Below, piece after piece: positions 56,119 through 64,000 of a stretch of 64,000 nucleotides of DNA. Source of the stretch: Enterococcus canis NBRC 100695. Its GTDB lineage: Bacteria > Bacillota > Bacilli > Lactobacillales > Enterococcaceae. Position 1 is the stretch's first letter; each line of letters opens with the position of its first letter. Below the pieces are notes generated by a model. The model did no database searches. It saw nothing but the letters and a program-made list of their open reading frames with translations, and was not told where the DNA came from. Made by a program: the position numbers and the translations under genes. Location: NCBI RefSeq assembly GCF_001544375.1, contig NZ_BCQJ01000001.1, positions 604,275 through 668,274 of the forward strand. Reading direction: 5' to 3'.

Positions 56119-57284
56119 TTCGCCCCTCCTCGCCGCAACACATAACGCGTTGGTTTCTTCAAACGCTTGATGGTTTTTCCTCTTAGTTTAAACTCTTTGT
56201 CCTTAATACGCCAAACTTTCGCTTTAACCAGCTGCCAATCCCCCGCCACAGCTCGCACTTTGTAAAAGCCGCCAGGAATAGCCGCAAATAAAACTTCGCC
56301 ATTTTCATCAGCAGACGCCTGTTGCGGTTCATTTTCCAGCAGTATCGGTTGACCTTTTTTATCCAGTAACTCAAAAGCAACCTCCGCTTGCGGTGCAATC
56401 GTAAACCGTAAATCATAACGGTGCTTGGTTGCCAAAAAGGCCACAATTTTGCGCCAGATCCAGTAGCAAAACAGTGCAAGAAAGGCAATAATGCCTATAA
56501 TCATAAGGATCAAACGATATTTATGGTAATTCTGAGCCTTTTGAATCGCCTGTGCCATCTCTTCCTCATAGGGAACCCGGTAGCCGGTGACTAAAAGGCG
56601 GTGGGTATTCACCATGTAAGGCGTACAAGTCAACAGCGTAACTAAATCACGCCCTGGCTGAATCACCAAACTATCAATTTCTGTCGGCAAGACCGTTTTA
56701 AAGGAATCCACTTTATACGCTAGCTTTTCCCCTAAAACATCAATATAAAACATGTCACCCTTTTTCAATTTTTCCAAATCAGTAAACAGCTTTTTATCTG
56801 GCAAGCCAGTATGTCCAGTAATCACCGAATGACTATCCTCACCACCAATTGGGTAGGAGGTTCCTTGTAACAAAGTCGCCCCTCGCTGGAGTAATAAATC
56901 ATTTGTTTCATCAAACAGCGGTAAGCTCACATTGATAGCAGGAATATAAATCGCGCCTAGCGTATGCTCTTCATAATACTCCCGCCCAGGATTTCCTGCG
57001 TCCGCCACCGCATCCTCAAATGGATCCTCTACCAGACCCATTCCCGGGATATTCGTAGAATGAGACATCTCCGCATTTTTCTGCGCCATCTCTTCAATCA
57101 GCTGATCACGCTGCGCTGCATTCCGCTCATTGGCTTCCTGCTGATACTTGGCAATCATCTGTTGATCAATAAAATTATTCAATGAATCCACCACAAAAGG
57201 ATAGGAAAACACCGCCGCGCCCGTCAAAAATAAAAGCGCCATTATCACCTTCAACCCGAAGTTGATCTTATCATCTTTTTTCAT
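56115..57284 (-). CDS. Class C sortase, second copy, with the same extra C-terminal region
   Basis: A 389-residue class C sortase, paralog of the next gene. Membrane helix at about 12-32, lid DPF at 87-89, H158 (GHTGLPDKK), C220 (LLTCTPY) and R229. A second helix (257-276) is followed by a 110-residue tail with FAAIPGGFYKVRAVAGD that again resembles a Cna-B fold but lacks the E-box Glu. The ATG follows GGAGGG. It overlaps the downstream sortase gene by four bases. The two may differ in pilin substrate or in polymerising versus accessory roles. Confidence 0.9.
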   Translation of the reverse strand: MKKDDKINFGLKVIMALLFLTGAAVFSYPFVVDSLNNFIDQQMIAKYQQEANERNAAQRDQLIEEMAQKNAEMSHSTNIPGMGLVEDPFEDAVADAGNPGREYYEEHTLGAIYIPAINVSLPLFDETNDLLLQRGATLLQGTSYPIGGEDSHSVITGHTGLPDKKLFTDLEKLKKGDMFYIDVLGEKLAYKVDSFKTVLPTEIDSLVIQPGRDLVTLLTCTPYMVNTHRLLVTGYRVPYEEEMAQAIQKAQNYHKYRLILMIIGIIAFLALFCYWIWRKIVAFLATKHRYDLRFTIAPQAEVAFELLDKKGQPILLENEPQQASADENGEVLFAAIPGGFYKVRAVAGDWQLVKAKVWRIKDKEFKLRGKTIKRLKKPTRYVLRRGGAK

Positions 57285-57325
57285 CAGTGCCCTCCTCCCT
57301 TCTATTTTCGCATACTATGTAAAGA

Positions 57326-57352
57326 AGGGAAACTTCAAAATGAAGTTTCCCT
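57326..57352 (-). terminator. Hairpin between major pilin and sortase genes (probable attenuator)
   Basis: AGGGAAACTTCA pairs perfectly with TGAAGTTTCCCT (57326-57337 with 57341-57352). The - strand sequence after it, TCTTTACAT, is only moderately T-rich, so it likely lets part of the transcripts through to the sortases. Confidence 0.6.
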
Positions 57353-57368
57353 AGTAGAAGTCTAGTGA

Positions 57369-59093
57369 TTAAACTTCTTGTTTTTTAGAGTTTTTGAACC
57401 AAAGGTAAGCACCCATCATCAAAGCCGTACCAACAGCTAAGAAAGCGAATATCCCAGTACCACCAGTTGAAGGAAGAGCACCTTTTTTGGTGTTATAAAC
57501 AGTCACATCAGATGCTGCTTCACCAACTTCTGCATTTACAATATCATAATCGTAACTACCGAAGAATACTTCGAAGTCAGTGTACTGTAAGCCATTTGTT
57601 GGAAGAGCGTAGCCATCTGGAGCTACTTTTTCTTCCATAACATAAGAGCCATATTTTAGACCGTCAACTTCAAATAAACCATCTGTTGTAGTGAACACGG
57701 TAGCTTTAGGTGCATCTTCTGCTGGAGTAACCCATTCGACGCTGTCATGCTTGCCAGCATATTCGGCTACTGCGGCTTCACCATCATAGAATACAGCATA
57801 TTCAGTTTTATCTTCATTCCAAAGGATAAACTCCGCTCCATCAAGTTCTACTTTTGAAGAACCATCAATTTTTGCGAATTTACGACCACCAGTTACAGGT
57901 TTTTCGGGAGGCGTTACCTCTGCTTTATAATCGTAGTCATCCCCACGACCAATATCAATTGTAGCAGTATTGCCGTGTAATTCATCAGGAATCGCATCGC
58001 CCGTAAGTAGCATCTGATAGTCTACTGTTAACACTCCGCCTTTAACTGCTGCCAATTTGTCCAAAGTAGTTGTATTTGCTTGAGCAGGATCACCAATATC
58101 AGTTAAGATTACTAGTTCAAAACCACCTTCTTCTGCTGGTTCTAGTGTATAATCTGTACCTTCATCTAGTACTGTTGTTCCAGCAGTTACCGTTAATGAA
58201 CCTGGAATTAACGCTAGATTCAAAATAGGAGTATCGACGATCTTGAAGTTTTGGATTACTGCTTTACCTGTAGTATCCACCTTATCAATGAAATAAGGAA
58301 CTGGAACTTGAATTTGGTAATCAAGTGGTACACCTTTTTCTAAATCGATAACACTGGCTGTATGTGTCTCACCGTCTTTTGTGTAAGTAATTTCGGTAGG
58401 AGTAGCATTGAGCACATTCTTAGCGGATTCTTGGACAACGTTTTTAGGATATAAATGAACATCATCATTGTAAGTATCTAACCAAGCAGTTCCATCCCAT
58501 TCACCAGTTAAGTCCGGCATCATGACTGGCATATGAACCACCATTGGCGCTGAAATAACGTTAACATCTGCAGGAGAGTATGTTTCTAAGAACATAATTA
58601 CCCTATTCCGACCATTGTCACCAGATTCTTTTGTCGCAATATTAGTAAATGCGGCTTCGCCTGTTCCTGTAGTTGTCTTCATCTCTACAAAAGTATAATT
58701 GTCTTTTACATATTTAGCATCCCAGTTAGCTTCAATCCAGTCTATCGCATCTTGTTGATCCATTCCATCATCGTTAATGTCTTCAGTTTCCGGATTATCA
58801 GCTAGCAAATTATAATAGGTATCAGTTACATCATACATGGAGAAGTCAACACCATTTAGTGCTTCACCCCCAAAGGTTTCTACCAAACCTGTATTGGGCT
58901 TTGCTGCTTCATCAAGCCCTTCATTAGAGTTGAATTTCTTCTTGTGTAACGTGATGCTGATTGTATCAGGTTGAGTATCTTGCGCGGCCGCATCAGCAAC
59001 TAACCCTGTTCCTAGTGAGCCTGCTACTAGTGGTAACAACATTGTTGTTGATGCCAACAAGCCCCATGTTCTTAATAATTTTCTGTTCTTCAT
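57369..59093 (-). CDS. Major pilin subunit (EbpC-like), LPXTG-anchored
   Basis: A 574-residue cell-wall pilin. The signal peptide is about 1-36, the lysine pilin motif YPKN is at 215-218 (isopeptide-forming K217), an E-box lies in YVMEEKVAPDGY, and the sorting signal LPSTG is at 540-544 with a hydrophobic helix and positive tail. An N-terminal pilin domain and two Cna-B-type domains are expected between. It would be polymerised by the downstream sortases. The ATG follows GGGAGG. 92 bases with a strong hairpin separate it from the minor pilin. Confidence 0.92.
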   Translation of the reverse strand: MKNRKLLRTWGLLASTTMLLPLVAGSLGTGLVADAAAQDTQPDTISITLHKKKFNSNEGLDEAAKPNTGLVETFGGEALNGVDFSMYDVTDTYYNLLADNPETEDINDDGMDQQDAIDWIEANWDAKYVKDNYTFVEMKTTTGTGEAAFTNIATKESGDNGRNRVIMFLETYSPADVNVISAPMVVHMPVMMPDLTGEWDGTAWLDTYNDDVHLYPKNVVQESAKNVLNATPTEITYTKDGETHTASVIDLEKGVPLDYQIQVPVPYFIDKVDTTGKAVIQNFKIVDTPILNLALIPGSLTVTAGTTVLDEGTDYTLEPAEEGGFELVILTDIGDPAQANTTTLDKLAAVKGGVLTVDYQMLLTGDAIPDELHGNTATIDIGRGDDYDYKAEVTPPEKPVTGGRKFAKIDGSSKVELDGAEFILWNEDKTEYAVFYDGEAAVAEYAGKHDSVEWVTPAEDAPKATVFTTTDGLFEVDGLKYGSYVMEEKVAPDGYALPTNGLQYTDFEVFFGSYDYDIVNAEVGEAASDVTVYNTKKGALPSTGGTGIFAFLAVGTALMMGAYLWFKNSKKQEV

Positions 59094-59148
59094 TTTTGTT
59101 TCCTCCCGTTTTTTAAAAGATTCGCTTCCTTTTTGTTATATTTTTTGA

Positions 59149-59173
59149 ACTGGAGGAGGCTTTCTCCTCCAGT
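59149..59173 (-). other. Stable stem-loop between minor and major pilin genes
   Basis: ACTGGAGGAG pairs perfectly with CTCCTCCAGT (59149-59158 with 59164-59173) around a 5-base loop. On the - strand it is followed by TCAAAAAATA, not a T tract, so it is not an intrinsic terminator. It may mark an RNA-processing point or protect the major pilin mRNA. Confidence 0.6.
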
Positions 59174-59185
59174 AGCAAACAGTCC

Positions 59186-60484
59186 TTAAGCTTTCTTCCG
59201 TTTCTTCGCGTAGATGACAAAGGCAATCAACATGATTCCAAATAGAGAAATCATCGCTTTGGCTTCACCAGTGTTTGGTAACAAACCACCTTGTTTTTTT
59301 GGTGGATCTTGTGGTTTTTGCGGCGTTTCAGGTTTTTCTTCACTTGTTCCAGGAGGGTCAGACTCCGTTGTCTTACCGTCTGTGTAGTTGTATACACGTG
59401 GCTCTGCTTTATCGTAAGCAGATTGTGGGACCTTCCCTGAAACAAGCTCATCCATGATCTGGCCGTTGACCGTCACATAAAGTGGATTACCATCTTTGTC
59501 TTCCCAAGAATCTGGAATAACGACTTCGATTTTTTTATTCGACGTTTCAATTTCATAACCATCGACACTCTTCACTTCTTCAAAGTAATATGTGCCTGAA
59601 GGTAAGAAGCGTTCACCCATATCTACCAAGCCATCTTTATCTGAAGTAAACTTGTTCACATCAGGATCAGTCAATGGATCATTTGAGCCAACCCATTTGT
59701 TCTTCAAATCACTGGCAGGACTCATATCAAGATAAAGCTTTTCGTTGTTTTCGTTGTAGCGGAATAGTACGAATTGCGCACCTTCCAATGGAATCGCCTT
59801 GTCCTCTTCCCCTTTCACGGCACCATATTTGAAGAAATACGGATCGCGAAGGTAACCGATATTTTTCGGATAAATATGAATTTGTTGCAATTCTTTTGTT
59901 TCATCTTTTGGATTCAAGATAGGTAAAACAACTGCTAAAGGAATTGCTTTTTTCTCCAAGTCAATATTGAAACCTTTTTCTGGATCCAGCGCATTTTCTA
60001 CGATTAGATACACCGCATCACGATTATCATTGAACCGTGGCAGCGTGATTCTAGCTGTACCAGCGCCGAAGTCATCATCTTGTTTCGTCTTGATTGGACT
60101 TCCTTTGACTGGGGTTAATTCTTTCTTTTCAATCAAATCGTAAAGCTCTGAACGTTTCATCTCCGCAAAGTATTTTACAAAACTTTCAGGCGTCTTTTTA
60201 ATTTGTTCATAGTAATCTGTTACGTCATAAATAGTGAAGTTGGCACCATTTAGCGGCGTCGCCTTTGAGACAACATCGATGTTTTCCCAGTCCGACTCTT
60301 CAATTGGTAAGCCAGTATTTTGATACTCCTCTATTTCGTCAGCTGTCACATCCCGCGTAATATGCTTATGCAAGATGATTTCTACTGTTTCATCAGCCGC
60401 ATTCGCGTTCGTGCTGAATAATGTTCCTCCCGCTGAGAGGACAAGAAGTAAGGTGAAAAATACAGCAAATACTTTTTTCAACAT
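59186..60484 (-). CDS. Minor/base pilin subunit (EbpB-like), LPXTG-anchored
   Basis: A 432-residue pilin with a signal peptide (about 1-29), a YPKN lysine motif at 205-208, an E-box in YYFEEVKSVDGYE and the sorting signal LPNTG at 402-406. A Pro/Glu-rich spacer (about 375-400) precedes the signal, suiting a wall-proximal base pilin. The start ATG directly follows the tip gene stop (TAAATG). In E. faecalis the equivalent EbpB anchors the shaft to the wall. Confidence 0.9.
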   Translation of the reverse strand: MLKKVFAVFFTLLLVLSAGGTLFSTNANAADETVEIILHKHITRDVTADEIEEYQNTGLPIEESDWENIDVVSKATPLNGANFTIYDVTDYYEQIKKTPESFVKYFAEMKRSELYDLIEKKELTPVKGSPIKTKQDDDFGAGTARITLPRFNDNRDAVYLIVENALDPEKGFNIDLEKKAIPLAVVLPILNPKDETKELQQIHIYPKNIGYLRDPYFFKYGAVKGEEDKAIPLEGAQFVLFRYNENNEKLYLDMSPASDLKNKWVGSNDPLTDPDVNKFTSDKDGLVDMGERFLPSGTYYFEEVKSVDGYEIETSNKKIEVVIPDSWEDKDGNPLYVTVNGQIMDELVSGKVPQSAYDKAEPRVYNYTDGKTTESDPPGTSEEKPETPQKPQDPPKKQGGLLPNTGEAKAMISLFGIMLIAFVIYAKKRKKA

Positions 60485-63400
60485 TTACTTCGCCCCCTTT
60501 CTGTTACGGAAGACATATACAGCGCCCACCGCACCCATGGCGATGATGACAGCAGCTGCGATTAAGAAGTAACGTTCCCGACCTTGACCACCAGTAGAAG
60601 GTAGAGGATGTTTTGGATCATTGCTGATGTTAAAAGCAATTTTTACTTTTTCAGTGTCTTCTTCTGTTAATTGTTCAAGTTGTACATCACGTGATTCCAC
60701 TTCATTATCTTCATCATCATAGTAAGTAACTTCGGCTTTGATACTACCTTTTCGATGGATAATTGTCCCATCTGAATCAGACTCATCTGCAGCTCTTAGC
60801 GAGATATCTAAAACAAAGTAACCTGGTAACTTTCTGAACCCATCTGGCGCTTTAGTCTCCGTAATCTTATAACGTCCGACTTCTATTGGATCTTTTGTAA
60901 AGAGATATCCATTTCCATCAATAGTTAATTTTTCTCCAGCTTCCCAAGTTCCTTGTTCATCTTGCTTAGCAATTTCAAACTCAGCTCCAGCAAGCTCTTT
61001 TTCTGTATGACTATCAAGTTTCAGAATTTCTAATAACATTGGCTGAAGTTCGTTTTTCACTGTCAGCGTAAGTGTCGTCTTATCATCTGAAACTTCAAAT
61101 CCATAAGATGAGTCTTCAGGATTCTCAAATTCAAAATCACCGTTAACCAGTATTTCAAATTCAAATTCTTCAGCTAGAGGTGTATATCCTAGTAATGGGT
61201 TTACCTCTTTGACAGTGCATTTACCAGGGACTAGCTTATACGGTAGATTAAAGTCTTGATCCTTATAAATCTCAGGTTCACCAATCTCTGGTTTTATTTT
61301 TTGATAGAACTTCCCAGTACCGTCTTCACTGAAGTCATCTTTACCCAAAATTCCTGAGTATGCTTTATACGTGTTGGCACCACCAGTTCTTTCAATTTCA
61401 AAACCTACACCGTTAAGTGGATTGCCCTCAGAGTCTACTTTTTTAACCAGAATCTCTCGATCTGTCATTTCGTTGAATACATCGAAGAAGAGCTCTATGA
61501 TAGACTTATCTTCTTGACCTGCTAATAATTCTGCAAATGTTTTATACACCATCGCGTCACCATTTTTTTGATAGCTAATTCGGTTATTCATCATATCAAT
61601 TCTTACGTTCCAGAATACATTGTCCGGGTTAGGTGTTTCATAGCCATCTGGCGCTAAGGTTTCGTAAATGCGATAATTAGTTAAGCCGTTTGTCGCTGTA
61701 TAGTCAATTTCAAGATTATAGGCCTCATCATTTTCTTTTTTAAAATGGACTTTCCCATCTTTGTCTGCTGTTCCTTCTGCTACTTTTTCAAAATCATCTC
61801 CATTTTGCTTCTGTAATTCAAATTCAGCTCCTGGAAGTATCTCCCCAGCTGTTCCGCTTATCAGTTTATTAATTCCTACTCTTAATGGTTTCATTGGATT
61901 TTTCAAATCAAGCTGAACATATAGTTGATCGAATTGCTGGTAGAAGTCATCTTCGTCAACCTCTCCAGAACCACTATCAGATAATGTTTGGACAATATAC
62001 ATGGAGTACAAGGAATCCACACTATTGTATGCATATGGCCAGAGGTGAGTTTTGTCCGTATCATAACTTACTTCTTCAGCTACACGAGTACCTTCAGAAC
62101 CATCTGGCATTCCAGTAAAATCAGTTAACTCATAATGACCAGTTTTTTCGCCTGAAGCAGCAAGTTCTTTATGAATTTGGAATGGAATCAGATAATCCAG
62201 TAGCTCGTAATGACTTGGCCCACTTGTTTCACCAACCCAATACTTTTCACTATCAGCGTTATCTAAAAGATCAAATTGTGTATCAAAAATAGCTTGCCCG
62301 CTACTTTCCGTGATTTTATCTTCTATTTTTACTACTCGTCTTCCATGTACTATACTAATATCCTCATCTGCATCGCCACTACTTGGTTCCCGATACAGCG
62401 TTAAGGTAATTCCTAATATTGGATTATCATTTTCATCCGTTTTTCTAATCTGTAAATTCCGTTGATTATGTTGATATCGTATAGATGGTGCTGGAATATA
62501 CATTTTATTGTCATTTTCCTCAATGCGATCTGACTCATTCATTAGGTATGCTTGATTGTTTACTGCATAAAAGTTGCCATTTTGCGCCCCAGCGTCAAGC
62601 TTCACTTGATACTTGATACGAACCATATCGCCCTCTCCCAAAGAGATACCAGAGAAGCGGTAGGCGTGATTGTCTCGACTACCTTCTTCATAAGTTGTCG
62701 GGTGCGCTGTTACATCTGGTTTTTTGCCGTGTAAAGCTTCATCCCACGCAACCGGCGTTTTGTACTTAGTACTTGCTGACTCACCTGCAGAGTCTAAATG
62801 GAAGTACTCTACCTGCGCATTAGTACCTGCATTGTACAAGGAAACATTACTACCAGTCTCATCGTACAAATCAGCGTTCTGGATTGTACGGATAAAGTCA
62901 CCGGCGATTTCTTGAAGAGCTTTTGTTAATTCATCTTTACTCTGCGCTCCATAATAGTAGGAATCAGTTCCAGTAGTAGATTTTAAATCAGCAATATTTT
63001 TCAAAACGTTTGTTCCCAAGGCATCGTCATCACTATTACTCAAGCCTAATCCAATAGAATATACTCGTGGACTCATGGTATTTGGATTTGAAACATATTT
63101 ATCTTTTAGCCAATGATGATATGCAATTGTTGAAACTGCCATTTCTTTTCGATGAGTCGCGGTCTGCCCATTTCCTATCACCCATGAAGTATCTTCTCCA
63201 AAGCGATATTTCAGTTTTCTAGTAGTTGTCTGCCAACCGCTGCGATAATCTGTATCAAAATCTATTTCACCTGTTCCATTAAACCCTATTACTGATTTAA
63301 GTTCATTTATATCAAAGCTTGTCGGATAAGTTTCTGTTTTTGTAAAACTTGAATTACTTCCAGTAGCGTAATTTCGAATAAAAGAGCCTTCTTTGTCCGT

Positions 63401-64000
63401 CGCCCAAAATTGATTTAGCACTCCATTTGCAGTTAGATAGTTAGCAGAATTAAGCACACTATCATCTTCAGACCAATTGTTACTGTTTCTACCATAGATA
63501 TTATCATTGGTTCTATTGGAATACTTAAAGCCAGTATAGGCATATGTTGGCATTCCGTCTCCGACAACAATAAGGATTTTTTCTCTATTTTCATTTTGAT
63601 CTTTGTATAATACCTCATAACCCTTTTGAATTCCTAAAGATAATGGTGTACCTGACATAGCAGGGATATCAGCATATAAAGCGATATTTTCATCTTCATT
63701 TAAAATATCAGCTAAACTGTCACTTAGCTCAAATTTATCCGCCTTTATCCCCGTCGAACCATCATAATCCCCTACAACAGACCCCTTAAAGTCTGCCATT
63801 CCTACTCGCAAATCCAAATTTTTATTTGCAAATAAATCTTTTACCATCTCTTCAACTGAACTTACAAGTATATCTATTCTAGACTCCGATGTCCCTCCAC
63901 CAACTGCGTTATCCATACTGGCAGACTTATCGAGTACAAACACGATATCTAATGGTTGAATCGTCTGTTTCGAACCACCAATTACGTCAAGATAAACATT
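60485..64000 (-). CDS. VWA-domain tip adhesin (EbpA-like), 5' end off window
   Basis: At least 1171 residues of a large tip pilin; the reading frame stays open through the right edge, so the signal peptide and start lie outside. The GTG at 63943 sometimes read as a start is inside the VWA strand DIVFVLDKSAS. The MIDAS motif DKSAS and further metal residues mark the adhesive domain (to about residue 350 from the edge). At least four Cna-B-like domains follow with E-box segments such as RIYETLAPDGYE and KITETKAPDGFR. It ends LPSTGG plus a membrane helix and RNRKGAK. Confidence 0.92.
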   Translation of the reverse strand, partial: NVYLDVIGGSKQTIQPLDIVFVLDKSASMDNAVGGGTSESRIDILVSSVEEMVKDLFANKNLDLRVGMADFKGSVVGDYDGSTGIKADKFELSDSLADILNEDENIALYADIPAMSGTPLSLGIQKGYEVLYKDQNENREKILIVVGDGMPTYAYTGFKYSNRTNDNIYGRNSNNWSEDDSVLNSANYLTANGVLNQFWATDKEGSFIRNYATGSNSSFTKTETYPTSFDINELKSVIGFNGTGEIDFDTDYRSGWQTTTRKLKYRFGEDTSWVIGNGQTATHRKEMAVSTIAYHHWLKDKYVSNPNTMSPRVYSIGLGLSNSDDDALGTNVLKNIADLKSTTGTDSYYYGAQSKDELTKALQEIAGDFIRTIQNADLYDETGSNVSLYNAGTNAQVEYFHLDSAGESASTKYKTPVAWDEALHGKKPDVTAHPTTYEEGSRDNHAYRFSGISLGEGDMVRIKYQVKLDAGAQNGNFYAVNNQAYLMNESDRIEENDNKMYIPAPSIRYQHNQRNLQIRKTDENDNPILGITLTLYREPSSGDADEDISIVHGRRVVKIEDKITESSGQAIFDTQFDLLDNADSEKYWVGETSGPSHYELLDYLIPFQIHKELAASGEKTGHYELTDFTGMPDGSEGTRVAEEVSYDTDKTHLWPYAYNSVDSLYSMYIVQTLSDSGSGEVDEDDFYQQFDQLYVQLDLKNPMKPLRVGINKLISGTAGEILPGAEFELQKQNGDDFEKVAEGTADKDGKVHFKKENDEAYNLEIDYTATNGLTNYRIYETLAPDGYETPNPDNVFWNVRIDMMNNRISYQKNGDAMVYKTFAELLAGQEDKSIIELFFDVFNEMTDREILVKKVDSEGNPLNGVGFEIERTGGANTYKAYSGILGKDDFSEDGTGKFYQKIKPEIGEPEIYKDQDFNLPYKLVPGKCTVKEVNPLLGYTPLAEEFEFEILVNGDFEFENPEDSSYGFEVSDDKTTLTLTVKNELQPMLLEILKLDSHTEKELAGAEFEIAKQDEQGTWEAGEKLTIDGNGYLFTKDPIEVGRYKITETKAPDGFRKLPGYFVLDISLRAADESDSDGTIIHRKGSIKAEVTYYDDEDNEVESRDVQLEQLTEEDTEKVKIAFNISNDPKHPLPSTGGQGRERYFLIAAAVIIAMGAVGAVYVFRNRKGAK

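Noticed and set aside
59149-59173. Intrinsic terminator before the major pilin
   Set aside because: The stem is strong but followed by an A-rich, not T-rich, stretch on the transcribed strand, so it is listed only as a stem-loop.
60485-63943. Tip adhesin gene starting at the GTG at 63943
   Set aside because: The codon lies inside the VWA strand DIVFVLDKSAS, and the frame is open to the window edge without a signal peptide. The gene is treated as 5'-incomplete.

Overview
The window looks like chromosome of a low-to-medium GC lactic acid bacterium of the genus Enterococcus. The fabT-fabH-acpP-fabK-fabD-fabG-fabF-accB-fabZ-accC-accD-accA operon lies close to a bgsA/bgsB glycolipid pair, as I recall for E. 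faecalis. ClpE near ptsHI and an Ebp-type pilus locus with a Mga-family regulator point the same way. The species cannot be fixed from the sequence. No rRNA, tRNA, insertion sequence, prophage or CRISPR array was seen, and no gene-free stretch exceeds 300 bases.

Layout: 1-2.6 kb is a ribosome-assembly/NAD operon (yqeG, yqeH, yhbY, nadD, the last cut by the left edge). 2.7-7.5 kb holds an amidinohydrolase-like enzyme, a polar amino-acid ABC importer with fused binding protein and permease, and a cytoplasmic alpha-amylase. 7.6-16.8 kb is a large peptidoglycan-sugar recycling cluster: anmK, a BadF-type amino-sugar kinase, an RpiR/MurR regulator, an AmiE-like serine hydrolase, nagZ, mupG, a Lac-family PTS EIIC and murQ. 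Matching operator-like palindromes overlap the murQ and EIIC promoters, and a cre site follows the latter. 17-19.9 kb is a gntR-agaS-lacD unit. 20-29.8 kb is the complete type II fatty-acid synthesis operon; across a divergent promoter region with four FabT-like palindromes lies a flavin oxidoreductase related to FabK.

31-36 kb carries a UvrC-like GIY-YIG protein, small unknown genes, ykuJ, a beta-hydroxyacid dehydrogenase with a TTG start, and bgsA-bgsB for glucolipid synthesis. 36.4-41.7 kb is a set of a VTC-type polyphosphate polymerase-like protein, a DUF4956 membrane protein, a beta-helix lipoprotein and an OmpR/histidine-kinase pair. 42-53 kb has an amidohydrolase, ptsH-ptsI, clpE under a CtsR-type operator, a DUF1827 protein, a membrane/secreted coiled-coil pair, two tandem paralogous orphan proteins and prfC.

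53.3-64 kb is a sortase-assembled pilus locus. A Mga-like regulator on the + strand faces a - strand operon of VWA tip adhesin (cut by the right edge), minor pilin, major pilin and two class C sortases. Both sortases carry an extra domain after the second membrane helix, predicted to be cytoplasmic and resembling a Cna-B/SpaA fold; this is the least expected protein architecture in the window.
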